Shown here piece after piece: positions 30,738 to 36,547 of a stretch of 36,585 nt of DNA; the stretch's first letter is position 1, and each line of letters starts with the position of its first letter. A model generated the notes under the pieces. The model did no database searches. It was not told the origin of the DNA and worked only from the letters and a program-made list of their open reading frames with translations. This stretch comes from a virus, in the IMG/VR virus record IMGVR_UViG_3300035665_000131, positions 1 through 36,585 of that record; one strand, 5' to 3'. Both the position numbers and the translations under genes were made by a program.

Positions 30738-31018
30738 CCTATAGGGTTGTTTAAGTTGTTGTCATAAGCGGCTACATAGTGCCGTTCTTTTTCTATCCAG
30801 TACAGCGATCCTATGTACAGGCGCTGCACCCAGGTCTCTCCATCGTCAGATACCTCTGCCATCTCTCCGACCTTCAATTCCTCGTCAAACATCTCCTCAG
30901 CCATTCTTGCAACTCCCAGCAACACGACAGCAGCGTGTTTGTCTTTTTCGTCGCCATTCTTGATGGCTTTCGCCCGCTTGCGAAGCCTCTCGATGAATTG
31001 ATCTTCTCTTTTTGTCAT
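30701..31018 (-). CDS. Unknown protein
   Basis: A 105-residue protein. The N-terminal helix FIERLRKRAKAIKNGDEKDK and GVARMAEEMFDEELKVGEM are followed by a strand-rich end (LYIGSLYWIEKERHYVAAYD). Overlaps the neighbours by 37 and 4 bases (ATGA). Confidence 0.7.
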   Translation of the reverse strand: MTKREDQFIERLRKRAKAIKNGDEKDKHAAVVLLGVARMAEEMFDEELKVGEMAEVSDDGETWVQRLYIGSLYWIEKERHYVAAYDNNLNNPIGWKKIRPISSSI

Positions 31019-31245
31019 GATTTGGAAATCTTTTCATCAATAAAATCTAGGATTGCATCAAACCAATCACCATCCCACATTCTTCCGTTGTGTATCTGCT
31101 CGAACTCTTCCGCCCATTCGATAGCGTGGTCTATGTAGTTGATGAGATGCATGGGCAGGTCTCTATCTCCGAGTTCAACTGATATCATGACGAGTGTCTC
31201 AAGGTAATTTCGAAGTCCGTTGGGGTATTTCTTTTCTTGTGACAT
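31015..31245 (-). CDS. Small acidic helical protein
   Basis: A 76-residue protein (LRNYLETLVMISVELGDRDL; INYIDHAIEWAEEFEQIHNG). It is helical with many Asp, Glu and Trp residues. No recognised family. Confidence 0.65.
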   Translation of the reverse strand: MSQEKKYPNGLRNYLETLVMISVELGDRDLPMHLINYIDHAIEWAEEFEQIHNGRMWDGDWFDAILDFIDEKISKS

Positions 31246-31250
31246 GAGTT

Positions 31251-31796
31251 TTAATCTTTGATTAAGCGGACAGAGAAGCCGTTTTGAATGTCGAAGTCGT
31301 CTCGGCTGACACCCAAGTTCCTAGATATTAGGTAGTGACCCCAAGAACGCGCTCCACTCGGGGTTGAAGACCAGAACATAACGTAGTTGGTTTTATTTTT
31401 GAATCCACCATGTCGGACGCGGTATCCACTTGGAATAGCTTTGAATCCTTTGTTAACTTCCGCACCATCCCAATCTTTCGGTGACTTTAACAAGCTACCT
31501 GCTTTTTTAATGCCTCCGAAATATCCTTCATTGTCTCCGCAATACTCAACAAGTTGTCTCCATTCTTTATCTGACGGAACGTGGAATCCCTCGGGGGCAA
31601 GACCTCGTGGGTCGTTGACTGCGTACCAGTTGTAGTAACACTCCCCGTTGTCGGGGTTGATGCACATAGCAGATTCTTGCAGGCCCGCCCACTCGTCTGC
31701 GTCTTGTACAATCGGAATATGGTCTCCGTTGCGGAACTTGAACACTCGGAGATTCTTCGTAGTCCAAACTTGCGATCCGATTTGAATAGTTTTCAT
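31251..31796 (-). CDS. FISUMP-domain protein
   Basis: A 181-residue protein that is nearly all FISUMP domain (Fibrobacter succinogenes major paralogous domain, TIGR02145): MKTIQIGSQVWTTKNLRVFK at the start, DNGECYYNWYAVNDPRG in the middle, GLAPEGFHVPSDKEWRQL, then SGYRVRHGGFKNK and VMFWSSTPSG at the end. The family is almost confined to Bacteroidota and related groups, where it is usually surface or secreted; here there is no signal peptide. It is strong evidence for the host group and possibly acquired from it. Leader has CAAGAAATC just before the ATG. Confidence 0.9.
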   Translation of the reverse strand: MKTIQIGSQVWTTKNLRVFKFRNGDHIPIVQDADEWAGLQESAMCINPDNGECYYNWYAVNDPRGLAPEGFHVPSDKEWRQLVEYCGDNEGYFGGIKKAGSLLKSPKDWDGAEVNKGFKAIPSGYRVRHGGFKNKTNYVMFWSSTPSGARSWGHYLISRNLGVSRDDFDIQNGFSVRLIKD

Positions 31797-31963
31797 GATT
31801 TCTTGATGAATCGGTAGGTGATAGGGCCAAAGTCTTCTATAGTCACGTAGTGGTAAACCCTGTCTTTGAATTCTCCTGAGAAGAGGAACTCAGCAGGAAC
31901 CCATTCTTGATGCTCCCAGTCGCGAACAAGCACCGTCTCGCCTCGGGTGAACTCAGTATACAT
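31793..31963 (-). CDS. Small unknown protein
   Basis: A 56-residue protein starting MYTEFTRGETVLVRDWEHQE (ATG at 31963; an earlier ATG at 31987 is less likely). Strand-rich with acidic residues (KDRVYHYVTIEDFGPITYR). The pattern GETVLVRDWE suggests a small barrel. Overlaps the FISUMP gene by 4 bases. Confidence 0.6.
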   Translation of the reverse strand: MYTEFTRGETVLVRDWEHQEWVPAEFLFSGEFKDRVYHYVTIEDFGPITYRFIKKS

Positions 31964-32333
31964 AGAGGTGGTTTTTTGCTGAAACAACTTTCTTGTAGGT
32001 CATCCCGTCAATGACATCGCCGTTGAAGTCTACCCAGTTGGGCAGGCGCTTGGGGTTGTAAGAGATGGCGCTTTCTTCTACAGGGTAGAGCCTGCTCAGG
32101 CTGCATTTAGATGTACATACCTCCACTTTCTTGCAGGAAACCCAAGCACAAACAGTCTTGTGAGCACCCTCGTGTATTTTCTTGGCCGTAGACTTGTGGT
32201 TTACGAGTCTTGCGTCATACATAACCAGCTGCGCGTCCATAGGATTGACGTACGTGACGTCATTTCCTCGGCGAATCTGCCAGTGCATATAATGCTCTCC
32301 TGGCGCTAAGTGGAATCTTACCTTAATCATCAC
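31953..32333 (-). CDS. Cys-containing unknown protein
   Basis: A 126-residue protein (MMIKVRFHLAPGEHYMHWQI) with CAWVSCKKVEVCTSKC, four cysteines that could bind a metal, and a C-terminal DFNGDVIDGMTYKKVVSA. Beta-rich. Not recognised. ATGA-type overlap with the next gene. Confidence 0.7.
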   Translation of the reverse strand: MMIKVRFHLAPGEHYMHWQIRRGNDVTYVNPMDAQLVMYDARLVNHKSTAKKIHEGAHKTVCAWVSCKKVEVCTSKCSLSRLYPVEESAISYNPKRLPNWVDFNGDVIDGMTYKKVVSAKNHLYVY

Positions 32334-32560
32334 TTCAGTCTGTTTTTCTTGGAGTCATAAGAGCCCCATGATTTTGCAACGGGTGAGCGATTTACAATCT
32401 TGGAGAAGACAACTACGATGTCTCCGTCTTTCAGTTCTGAGACTTTATACCATCCAGCTTTCTCATCAAACAAAGAGTAGTTGTACCCGTAGATCTGGAT
32501 TCCTAAAGCGAGCCAGCTGTTCACTTCTTTCTTGCTGTTTGCCTGCACGTAGATTTTCAT
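32330..32560 (-). CDS. Small unknown protein
   Basis: A 76-residue protein (MKIYVQANSKKEVNSWLALG; SELKDGDIVVVFSKIVNRSP). Beta-alpha pattern. The leader carries CAAGAATCC directly before the ATG. No family recognised. Confidence 0.65.
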   Translation of the reverse strand: MKIYVQANSKKEVNSWLALGIQIYGYNYSLFDEKAGWYKVSELKDGDIVVVFSKIVNRSPVAKSWGSYDSKKNRLK

Positions 32561-32760
32561 GGATTCTTGATTAAGATGTCCCCCGAAGGGCTCAGTAATT
32601 CTAGTTCAACAAGGAGTCTTGCAGTCCTTCCATAGTGGCCTTGCAAAGCCTTGAGCACATCATTCTTGATGAGGTAGCTAAACAGCTCGAGCGTTTCTTG
32701 CTTGGTGAGCCATCCACTCTCGTAGCGGAGCAGAGTCTCGAATTCTAGTTCTCTAGTCAT
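32557..32760 (-). CDS. Small protein with LQGHYGR motif
   Basis: A 67-residue protein: ELFSYLIKNDVLKALQGHYG then RTARLLVELELLSPSGDIL. The string F-S-Y-L-I-x(4)-(V/L)-x-x-L-Q-G-H-Y-G-R-x-A-x-x-L-(I/V)-E is widespread in small phage proteins I have seen only as hypothetical. Helical. Overlaps its neighbours by four bases each. Confidence 0.75.
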   Translation of the reverse strand: MTRELEFETLLRYESGWLTKQETLELFSYLIKNDVLKALQGHYGRTARLLVELELLSPSGDILIKNP

Positions 32761-33017
32761 AGCGCAGTAACGATTACATCGATGTCATAACAGTCTGCGT
32801 GCAAGTCGCAAACTTCGCACCTGGAGAATGAAGAGTCAAGCCCCGTAGAGAAAGAGAACGTAAATTTTTCGTGGTACACCGAAATTCTTGAATCCAACTC
32901 CCTCACGAATTCTTGGACTCGATCGATTTGGTCTTGGTTCAAGCCCGACTTGTCGTCGTTGATAAAAGCTGGCAGGAAAGAACCTGCGATGCTCAAGGTG
33001 TCGAAGATGTAAGTCAT
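32757..33017 (-). CDS. Small Cys-rich unknown protein
   Basis: An 86-residue protein (MTYIFDTLSIAGSFLPAFIN; DDKSGLNQDQIDRVQEFV) with a C-terminal cysteine group (SRCEVCDLHADCYDIDVIV). The AGSFLPAFINDDKSGL region recurs in gut phage small proteins of unknown function. CAAGAAAAA precedes the ATG. Confidence 0.7.
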   Translation of the reverse strand: MTYIFDTLSIAGSFLPAFINDDKSGLNQDQIDRVQEFVRELDSRISVYHEKFTFSFSTGLDSSFSRCEVCDLHADCYDIDVIVTAL

Positions 33018-33145
33018 TTTTTCTTGTATTCAGTGATTCCGTCGTGCTCAACAACAACGTACGAGCATTCTTGCACGTAGATGACCTCATCTTTTGCGAT
33101 GAAGTAGGCGTGACCGTCTTGGTCGAAGTAGAGAGGGTAGCTCAT
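33014..33145 (-). CDS. 43-residue acidic-aromatic protein
   Basis: MSYPLYFDQDGHAYFIAKDE then VIYVQECSYVVVEHDG and EYKKK, 43 residues in all. It fills the space between two genes with four-base ATGA overlaps on both sides, which strongly supports it. Strand-rich; function unknown. Confidence 0.7.
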   Translation of the reverse strand: MSYPLYFDQDGHAYFIAKDEVIYVQECSYVVVEHDGITEYKKK

Positions 33146-33339
33146 GAGAGGTAATATGAATACAGCCAGCCGCAGTCGTCGTCGTACAGGTCGTCTTCTT
33201 CCACAGGAGAGCCGACCAATTCTTGCAGACGCTTGACGTCTACTCGTTTCCAGTACCCGAACCGCAGGTACGTAGCGCCTCCGTCCGTCTTGCGGATCTG
33301 GAACTCGCCTAATTCTTGGGTGATAGCTTCAGTCTTCAT
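33142..33339 (-). CDS. Small unknown acidic protein
   Basis: A 65-residue protein starting at 33339 (MKTEAITQELGEFQIRKTDG). A longer upstream frame reads a Cys/Ser/Arg-rich shadow, so the shorter start is used. It contains GGATYLRFGYWKRV and an acidic end (VEEDDLYDDDCG). Confidence 0.65.
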   Translation of the reverse strand: MKTEAITQELGEFQIRKTDGGATYLRFGYWKRVDVKRLQELVGSPVEEDDLYDDDCGWLYSYYLS

Positions 33340-33514
33340 CGAATGTAGTCCAGCAAAAGAGTAAGTCTTCTTCGAAAGCTTCTTCCAGGTCTTCGACCTT
33401 GTAATATGTGCGGAGGATATACAGCAGGTTCTCCTCGTTCGCAGCGTAGAACATACCCGACTCAATCAGGTAGCCCTCGCTGATTTCTTCTCCAGTCACA
33501 GAGTCTTGTCGCAT
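33329..33514 (-). CDS. Small acidic unknown protein
   Basis: A 61-residue protein starting MRQDSVTGEEISEGYLIESG (ATG at 33514, directly preceded by CAAGAA). It contains GMFYAANEENLLYILRTYYK and an acidic tail (LEEAFEEDLLF). A longer start at 33583 exists but the region is already used by the micropeptide gene. Confidence 0.65.
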   Translation of the reverse strand: MRQDSVTGEEISEGYLIESGMFYAANEENLLYILRTYYKVEDLEEAFEEDLLFCWTTFDED

Positions 33515-33573
33515 TTCTTGATGATTAAGAACAACATCATTAACAGTAAGAGGACAGAGTAAGCCACTATCAT
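33496..33573 (-). CDS. 25-residue membrane micropeptide
   Basis: A 25-residue protein, MIVAYSVLLLLMMLFLIIKK plus CDKTL: one membrane segment and a short basic tail. Its start overlaps the stop of the upstream 253-residue gene by ATGA, the coupling style of this genome, and it overlaps the next gene by 19 bases. Too short for automatic calling, but position and the consistent overlap support it. Confidence 0.6.
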   Translation of the reverse strand: MIVAYSVLLLLMMLFLIIKKCDKTL

Positions 33574-34331
33574 GGCTCGACAAAGAATCTTGTCGTCAGG
33601 CCGAGAGCCTCGCGCTCGCGAGTCGTACGCTTGACTCGAAGTCCTGCGATATACGCTCCGGTCTCAGGAGCACCCAACTTGCGGTCGAGGAATCTTGCGT
33701 CGGTTTCGTCAGCGTCGAAGACAGGAAGCCCGCGCCATTCTTGAGGCAGACTTGCATTCTTGCGGACTCGGCCAGTCTTGGAGTCGACATCGGCGAATGG
33801 AACCGCGATGCCCAGGTTATACTTGGTCGCTACGTCGAGCAATTCTTGCCAGTCTAATTCTTCTGAGTAGCTGAGCGTCAGGTGATAGTTGGGGTACTTC
33901 TCGAGCAGCTTGACACGGTTGAGCACCTTCGTGTAGTCGTAGAACTGAACGTCACTGAATTCTTGGAGGATAGACTTGAACAGCTCCGGCGAGAGGTCGC
34001 TGGTGCCGTTGAGGCGGATAGCCAAAGTGTCTCCGTATTTCTTGCGGGCAGACTTGATTTCTTTTCGTAGCTGCTCGATGAAGTCTAGACGGTTAGAGTA
34101 GAAGTAGTTCGTGCGCCCAATTCTTGCCTTGTGGATCTTGGTGTCGAACTTGGCACGCCCTGCGAAGTGTAGGCACGTAGCCCTGCAGCCCGCTGAACTT
34201 TTTGGACATACATTCTTGCCGCTCGAGTCGTATGGCGACAGGTACACAATTCCTGTGTTGACGTCTACCTTGACGCCCTTGATAGTCTTGGCCGAAGAGT
34301 TTACGCCCAAGATGTAGCTGAATTCTTTCAT
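33570..34331 (-). CDS. Conserved phage protein with CxxxC-type cluster
   Basis: A 253-residue protein of a widespread phage family that I know only as hypothetical: NSSAKTIKGVKVDVNTGIVY, the cluster CPKSSAGCRATC (residues 41-52), then AIRLNGTSDLSPELF and FYDYTKVLNRV, and YHLTLSYSEE. The three cysteines near the start and the order of strands recall the family annotated gp37/gp68-like. A metal or iron-sulfur site is possible, but no enzymatic role is established. Ends in ATGA overlap with a micropeptide. Confidence 0.7.
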   Translation of the reverse strand: MKEFSYILGVNSSAKTIKGVKVDVNTGIVYLSPYDSSGKNVCPKSSAGCRATCLHFAGRAKFDTKIHKARIGRTNYFYSNRLDFIEQLRKEIKSARKKYGDTLAIRLNGTSDLSPELFKSILQEFSDVQFYDYTKVLNRVKLLEKYPNYHLTLSYSEELDWQELLDVATKYNLGIAVPFADVDSKTGRVRKNASLPQEWRGLPVFDADETDARFLDRKLGAPETGAYIAGLRVKRTTREREALGLTTRFFVEP

Positions 34332-34570
34332 GATAAGACAGTTACGAGTTCAATGAAATCTACTTTTCTCAGCGCATCCAAAGCCAGGTCTTGCGCTATT
34401 CCTGAGGAGCCATCGTACACGGCGAGTTTTGCATAGAAATAGAGCGCGTCAGCCCTTTCTTGCTCGTCCATTTCTTGCCAGTGAACCACGATTTCTTCGA
34501 TGTTCTTGTCAGAAAATACCTCGAGCCATAGTTTCCACGTGGCGTAGTTCGCCCATCCGTTGTATCTCAT
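34328..34570 (-). CDS. Small phage protein with NYATW motif
   Basis: An 80-residue protein with MRYNGWANYATWKLWLEVFS at the start; the string G-(W/Y)-x-N-Y-A-T-W-x-(L/V)-x-L-W-L recurs in small phage proteins (DUF7249-like). It is helical after that (ERADALYFYAKLAVYDG). Ends by ATGA overlap with the following gene. Unknown function. Confidence 0.75.
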   Translation of the reverse strand: MRYNGWANYATWKLWLEVFSDKNIEEIVVHWQEMDEQERADALYFYAKLAVYDGSSGIAQDLALDALRKVDFIELVTVLS

Positions 34571-34571
34571 C

Positions 34572-34748
34572 TCAGTATTTTGTAACGGTTAAACACACAT
34601 TTTCTTGCTCGTCAATCCAGCCGGTGATTCGGCAAGTCTTGCGACGAATTACACTGCGACCATTCTTGCGAACCTCCCACAGGAAGGTGTCAGCGTTCAG
34701 CCCCCATACAGAGAACAGACCGCGAATTCTTGATTCGTTAGTTTTCAT
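34572..34748 (-). CDS. Small unknown protein
   Basis: A 58-residue protein, MKTNESRIRGLFSVWGLNAD; the start at 34748 is directly preceded by CAAGAA. Strand-rich (TFLWEVRKNGRSVIRRKTCR). No recognised family. Confidence 0.6.
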   Translation of the reverse strand: MKTNESRIRGLFSVWGLNADTFLWEVRKNGRSVIRRKTCRITGWIDEQENVCLTVTKY

Positions 34749-34927
34749 TTCTTGTCTACTTTTCTCCATCCATAAGCCCGGTAATATCCTGGGCGGTTGT
34801 TGTTGTATATCTCAAAGTAAGTTTTGAGAACTTTCCATTTCTTGGTGCGCTCAGGGATGGACACAATACTGCCCACGAAGAACACAGTTTTCCTAGACCT
34901 TTGGTCTTCAAAGTAATACTCAATCAT
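34745..34927 (-). CDS. Small basic unknown protein
   Basis: A 60-residue protein (MIEYYFEDQRSRKTVFFVGS; RPGYYRAYGWRKVDKK). Basic and aromatic, strand-rich, four-base overlap with the neighbour. Unknown. Confidence 0.65.
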   Translation of the reverse strand: MIEYYFEDQRSRKTVFFVGSIVSIPERTKKWKVLKTYFEIYNNNRPGYYRAYGWRKVDKK

Positions 34928-35015
34928 TTCTCTTGGATTTTAGGTCGTTGTGAATGCCAGCAGCGCAGCAAAGGGCGCACAGAAGGATTGGAAGGATGCC
35001 GAAGAAAAACATCAT
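34920..35015 (-). CDS. 31-residue membrane micropeptide, Cys-rich
   Basis: MMFFFGILPILLCALCCAAG, then IHNDLKSKRND: a 31-residue protein, a single membrane segment with three cysteines and a charged tail. It overlaps the next gene by 8 bases, and its start overlaps the previous stop by ATGA. Confidence 0.6.
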   Translation of the reverse strand: MMFFFGILPILLCALCCAAGIHNDLKSKRND

Positions 35016-35107
35016 TTCTTATTTTGGATGTTAATCCACCACGGAACAGAAATAAGGAAGCACACGAAGGCCCCCATAATGTACGGGAATTCAAAGAAAA
35101 GATACAT
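35012..35107 (-). CDS. 31-residue membrane micropeptide
   Basis: MYLFFEFPYIMGAFVCFLIS, then VPWWINIQNKK: a 31-residue single-span peptide, four-base overlap with the following one. CAAGAAATAAAACT precedes the ATG. Confidence 0.6.
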   Translation of the reverse strand: MYLFFEFPYIMGAFVCFLISVPWWINIQNKK

Positions 35108-35111
35108 AGTT

Positions 35112-35198
35112 TTATTTCTTGATAGCGTCAATAACTTGGAATGCAGTGAACACGCCCACAATTGTGAGCACGAGAACAATGACGACTGAACCAAACAT
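35112..35198 (-). CDS. 28-residue membrane micropeptide
   Basis: MFGSVVIVLVLTIVGVFTAF, then QVIDAIKK: a 28-residue single-span peptide and the first of a tandem set of membrane micropeptides. The next gene starts four bases after its stop. Its leader follows directly on the 3' end of a tRNA-like structure. Confidence 0.6.
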   Translation of the reverse strand: MFGSVVIVLVLTIVGVFTAFQVIDAIKK

Positions 35199-35221
35199 AG
35201 TTTTCCCTTTTTTTGGATGTG

Positions 35222-35364
35222 CCAGGATGGGGGGAGTCGAACCCCCCACGTAGACCGTCTCCCGGTTTCTTGCAGCCCACATTTGCACACACTCCCCCAA
35301 GGAAGTATGCAGGCTCCGCCGGAAGCTCTCACGCCCGGCCGGTCACATTGACCTATCCACCCTC
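35222..35364 (-). ncRNA. tRNA-like structure with long central insert
   Basis: On the minus strand a perfect T-arm (GGGGG-TTCGACT-CCCCC) lies beside a 3' acceptor CATCCTG; a 5' partner GAGGGTG pairs over 6 of 7 positions. The 10-mer ACCTATCCAC (plus strand) after the 5' acceptor is identical to that at the same place in the 102-base tRNA-like gene near 27.0 kb. The central 100 bases form several hairpins (for example GCCGG/CCGGC and ACTTCC/GGGAGT) and carry no anticodon arm I can defend. The rest of 35199-35593 holds no gene. Confidence 0.45.
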
Positions 35365-35540
35365 CCCGCGAGGTAGGGTAGATAACCTAGTTTTCACCAA
35401 GATCTACATTTGTGGACTCTTGCGAACTTAACGGGGGGGACGGGCCCCGAATTACGTCCCTAGTTTGCGCATCCTGTAGATGTTCCGCTATTTGCTAGGC
35501 CGATATTTCAAAGAACTCAACAACGAGAACACAATACTAT

Positions 35541-35588
35541 GAGGGTGCGGGTGAATCGAACACCCTGCGCAGCCGTCCTGCGCACCCT
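35541..35588 (-). ncRNA. Minimal tRNA-like element (acceptor, one arm, T-arm)
   Basis: 48 bases directly after the stop of the 129-residue gene. Acceptor AGGGTGC/GCACCCT pairs perfectly over 7 bp, T-arm GGGTG-TTCGATT-CACCC is perfect, and between them only 16 bases form one short GC-rich hairpin (GCGCAG-GACGG-CTGCGC, sharing two acceptor bases). There is no D-arm or anticodon arm. It could act as an RNase P/RNase Z processing site or a terminator; a T-stretch does not follow. Confidence 0.5.
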
Positions 35589-35593
35589 TGTGG

Positions 35594-35983
35594 TTAAATT
35601 ACTTCGCTATCATCGCAGATCAGCATCCAATAATCGAACGCGCTCACAATTGAGGCGCGGATTGAATCCTCCGTAACTACCGCCGAAGTAGTCCACGCAC
35701 GTTTGACGTCCCCCCCCCATACAGCCGTCAAGTTGACGTCCTGCGAATTGAACACTTTGCGGCCGTCAACCTCAACGCGGACAGTATGTGGTGCAGTTAA
35801 GCTCCATCCTGATCCACCGGGCCCCTTAAGGGTGCGGAACTTCGCAGCATGCGCGGCGAACTTGTTTGCCGCAGCCACTACGGCTGATCGGTCGGACGTT
35901 TCGCCCGTACGGGTTACCAGAAGGTGAACGGTTACCGGGCGCTTTCCGTGCGAAGTAACGAAGATTTCAATTTGAGTTTCCAT
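35594..35983 (-). CDS. Unknown protein, first gene of the minus-strand unit
   Basis: A 129-residue protein (METQIEIFVTSHGKRPVTVH; VLRR-like basic features absent) with a strand-rich N-terminal half and a Gly/Ser-rich turn (GPGGSGWSLTAPHTV). Ends in an acidic tail (ICDDSEVI). Its codon use is GC-richer than that of neighbouring small genes. It stands alone with a long leader and a good Bacteroidetes-type promoter upstream, and is followed by a tRNA-like element. Possibly an early, highly expressed protein; function unknown. Confidence 0.75.
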   Translation of the reverse strand: METQIEIFVTSHGKRPVTVHLLVTRTGETSDRSAVVAAANKFAAHAAKFRTLKGPGGSGWSLTAPHTVRVEVDGRKVFNSQDVNLTAVWGGDVKRAWTTSAVVTEDSIRASIVSAFDYWMLICDDSEVI

Positions 35984-36055
35984 AACACTAAAAATTAAAA
36001 GGTTTTGTTGTTGTTTTTATTATTTGTCCCTTGTGCGTTTGCGATCAGGACACAA

Positions 36056-36085
36056 CGAAGGTAGAAATAAATTCCGGAAAGTCAA
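36056..36085 (-). promoter_or_regulatory. Bacteroidetes-type promoter for the minus-strand unit
   Basis: On the minus strand, TTG (36083-36085) is separated by 19 bases from TACCTTCG (36056-36063), which matches the Bacteroidetes -7 element TAnnTTTG at all but one position. It lies about 70 bases upstream of the 35983 start. The elements are seen; activity is inferred. Confidence 0.55.
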
Positions 36086-36188
36086 GCGCCACCCCAAAAA
36101 AAATGCAGAAAGCCCCCCTATATATATATGTGTCAAGCGGGCAAAATTGGCTAAAAATTTAACATTTGGGCGGAAGCCAAACGGCCCC

Positions 36189-36221
36189 CAAACATACCCA
36201 AAAGACACCGAACACCCCCAA
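36189..36221 (-). promoter_or_regulatory. Second promoter candidate, minus strand
   Basis: A perfect -7 element TATGTTTG (36189-36196) with TTG at 36219-36221, 22 bases upstream of it. Slightly long spacing. It lies about 200 bases before the first minus-strand gene and could be a second start point or belong to an untranslated RNA. Confidence 0.35.
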
Positions 36222-36309
36222 ACCGTTAGTTATTGATAATTAAGGTAATTACAAAAATTAGAACAAAACGGTCGGATGTTGTTACTAATTAAATGCAAGT
36301 AATTCGAAT

Positions 36310-36447
36310 GTATAAAATAGTGTTATCGACGAAATAAGGGAAAAAATTATACACCCTCAAAATTTATACTACCGACGAAACAGCGGGAAAATTTATACAC
36401 CCAAAATTTATACTACCGACGAAACAGAAAGAAATATTATACACCCC
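36310..36447. repeat. AT-rich iteron array with DnaA-box-like sites (candidate origin)
   Basis: Two identical 25-base copies (36359-36383 and 36403-36427) and a diverged third upstream occur with a 44-46 base period. Each period carries TTATACACC (36347, 36393, 36437), which differs at one position from the DnaA-box TTATnCACA. AT-rich stretches surround the array. The phage encodes a DnaA domain IV-like protein and an SF3 helicase. An origin of replication is the best explanation; operator clusters are the alternative. Confidence 0.8.
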
Positions 36448-36460
36448 GAACGTATAAATC

Positions 36461-36547
36461 CGTGAAACATCGACGAATGCGTGAAACATACGTTGAAAAT
36501 ACGTTGCAAACGGCTGAAACCCCTGTAAATACAGGCCATCCAGGGGT
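36461..36547. repeat. Short direct repeats and dyad at the right end
   Basis: CGTGAAACAT occurs at 36461 and 36480, ATACGTTG at 36488 and 36499. A perfect dyad CCTGT-AAAT-ACAGG lies at 36522-36535, nested in ACCCCTG/CAGGGGT (36519-36525 with 36541-36547). No gene is found from 35984 to the window end. This is probably part of the same replication or regulatory region as the iteron array. Confidence 0.65.

Noticed and set aside
35222-35364. Ordinary tRNA call
   Set aside because: T-arm and acceptor fit, but the 100-base middle has no D-arm or anticodon arm; kept as tRNA-like RNA only.
36310-36447. CRISPR array
   Set aside because: Repeats are imperfect, spaced only 44-46 bases with the variable part conserved, and there are no cas genes.
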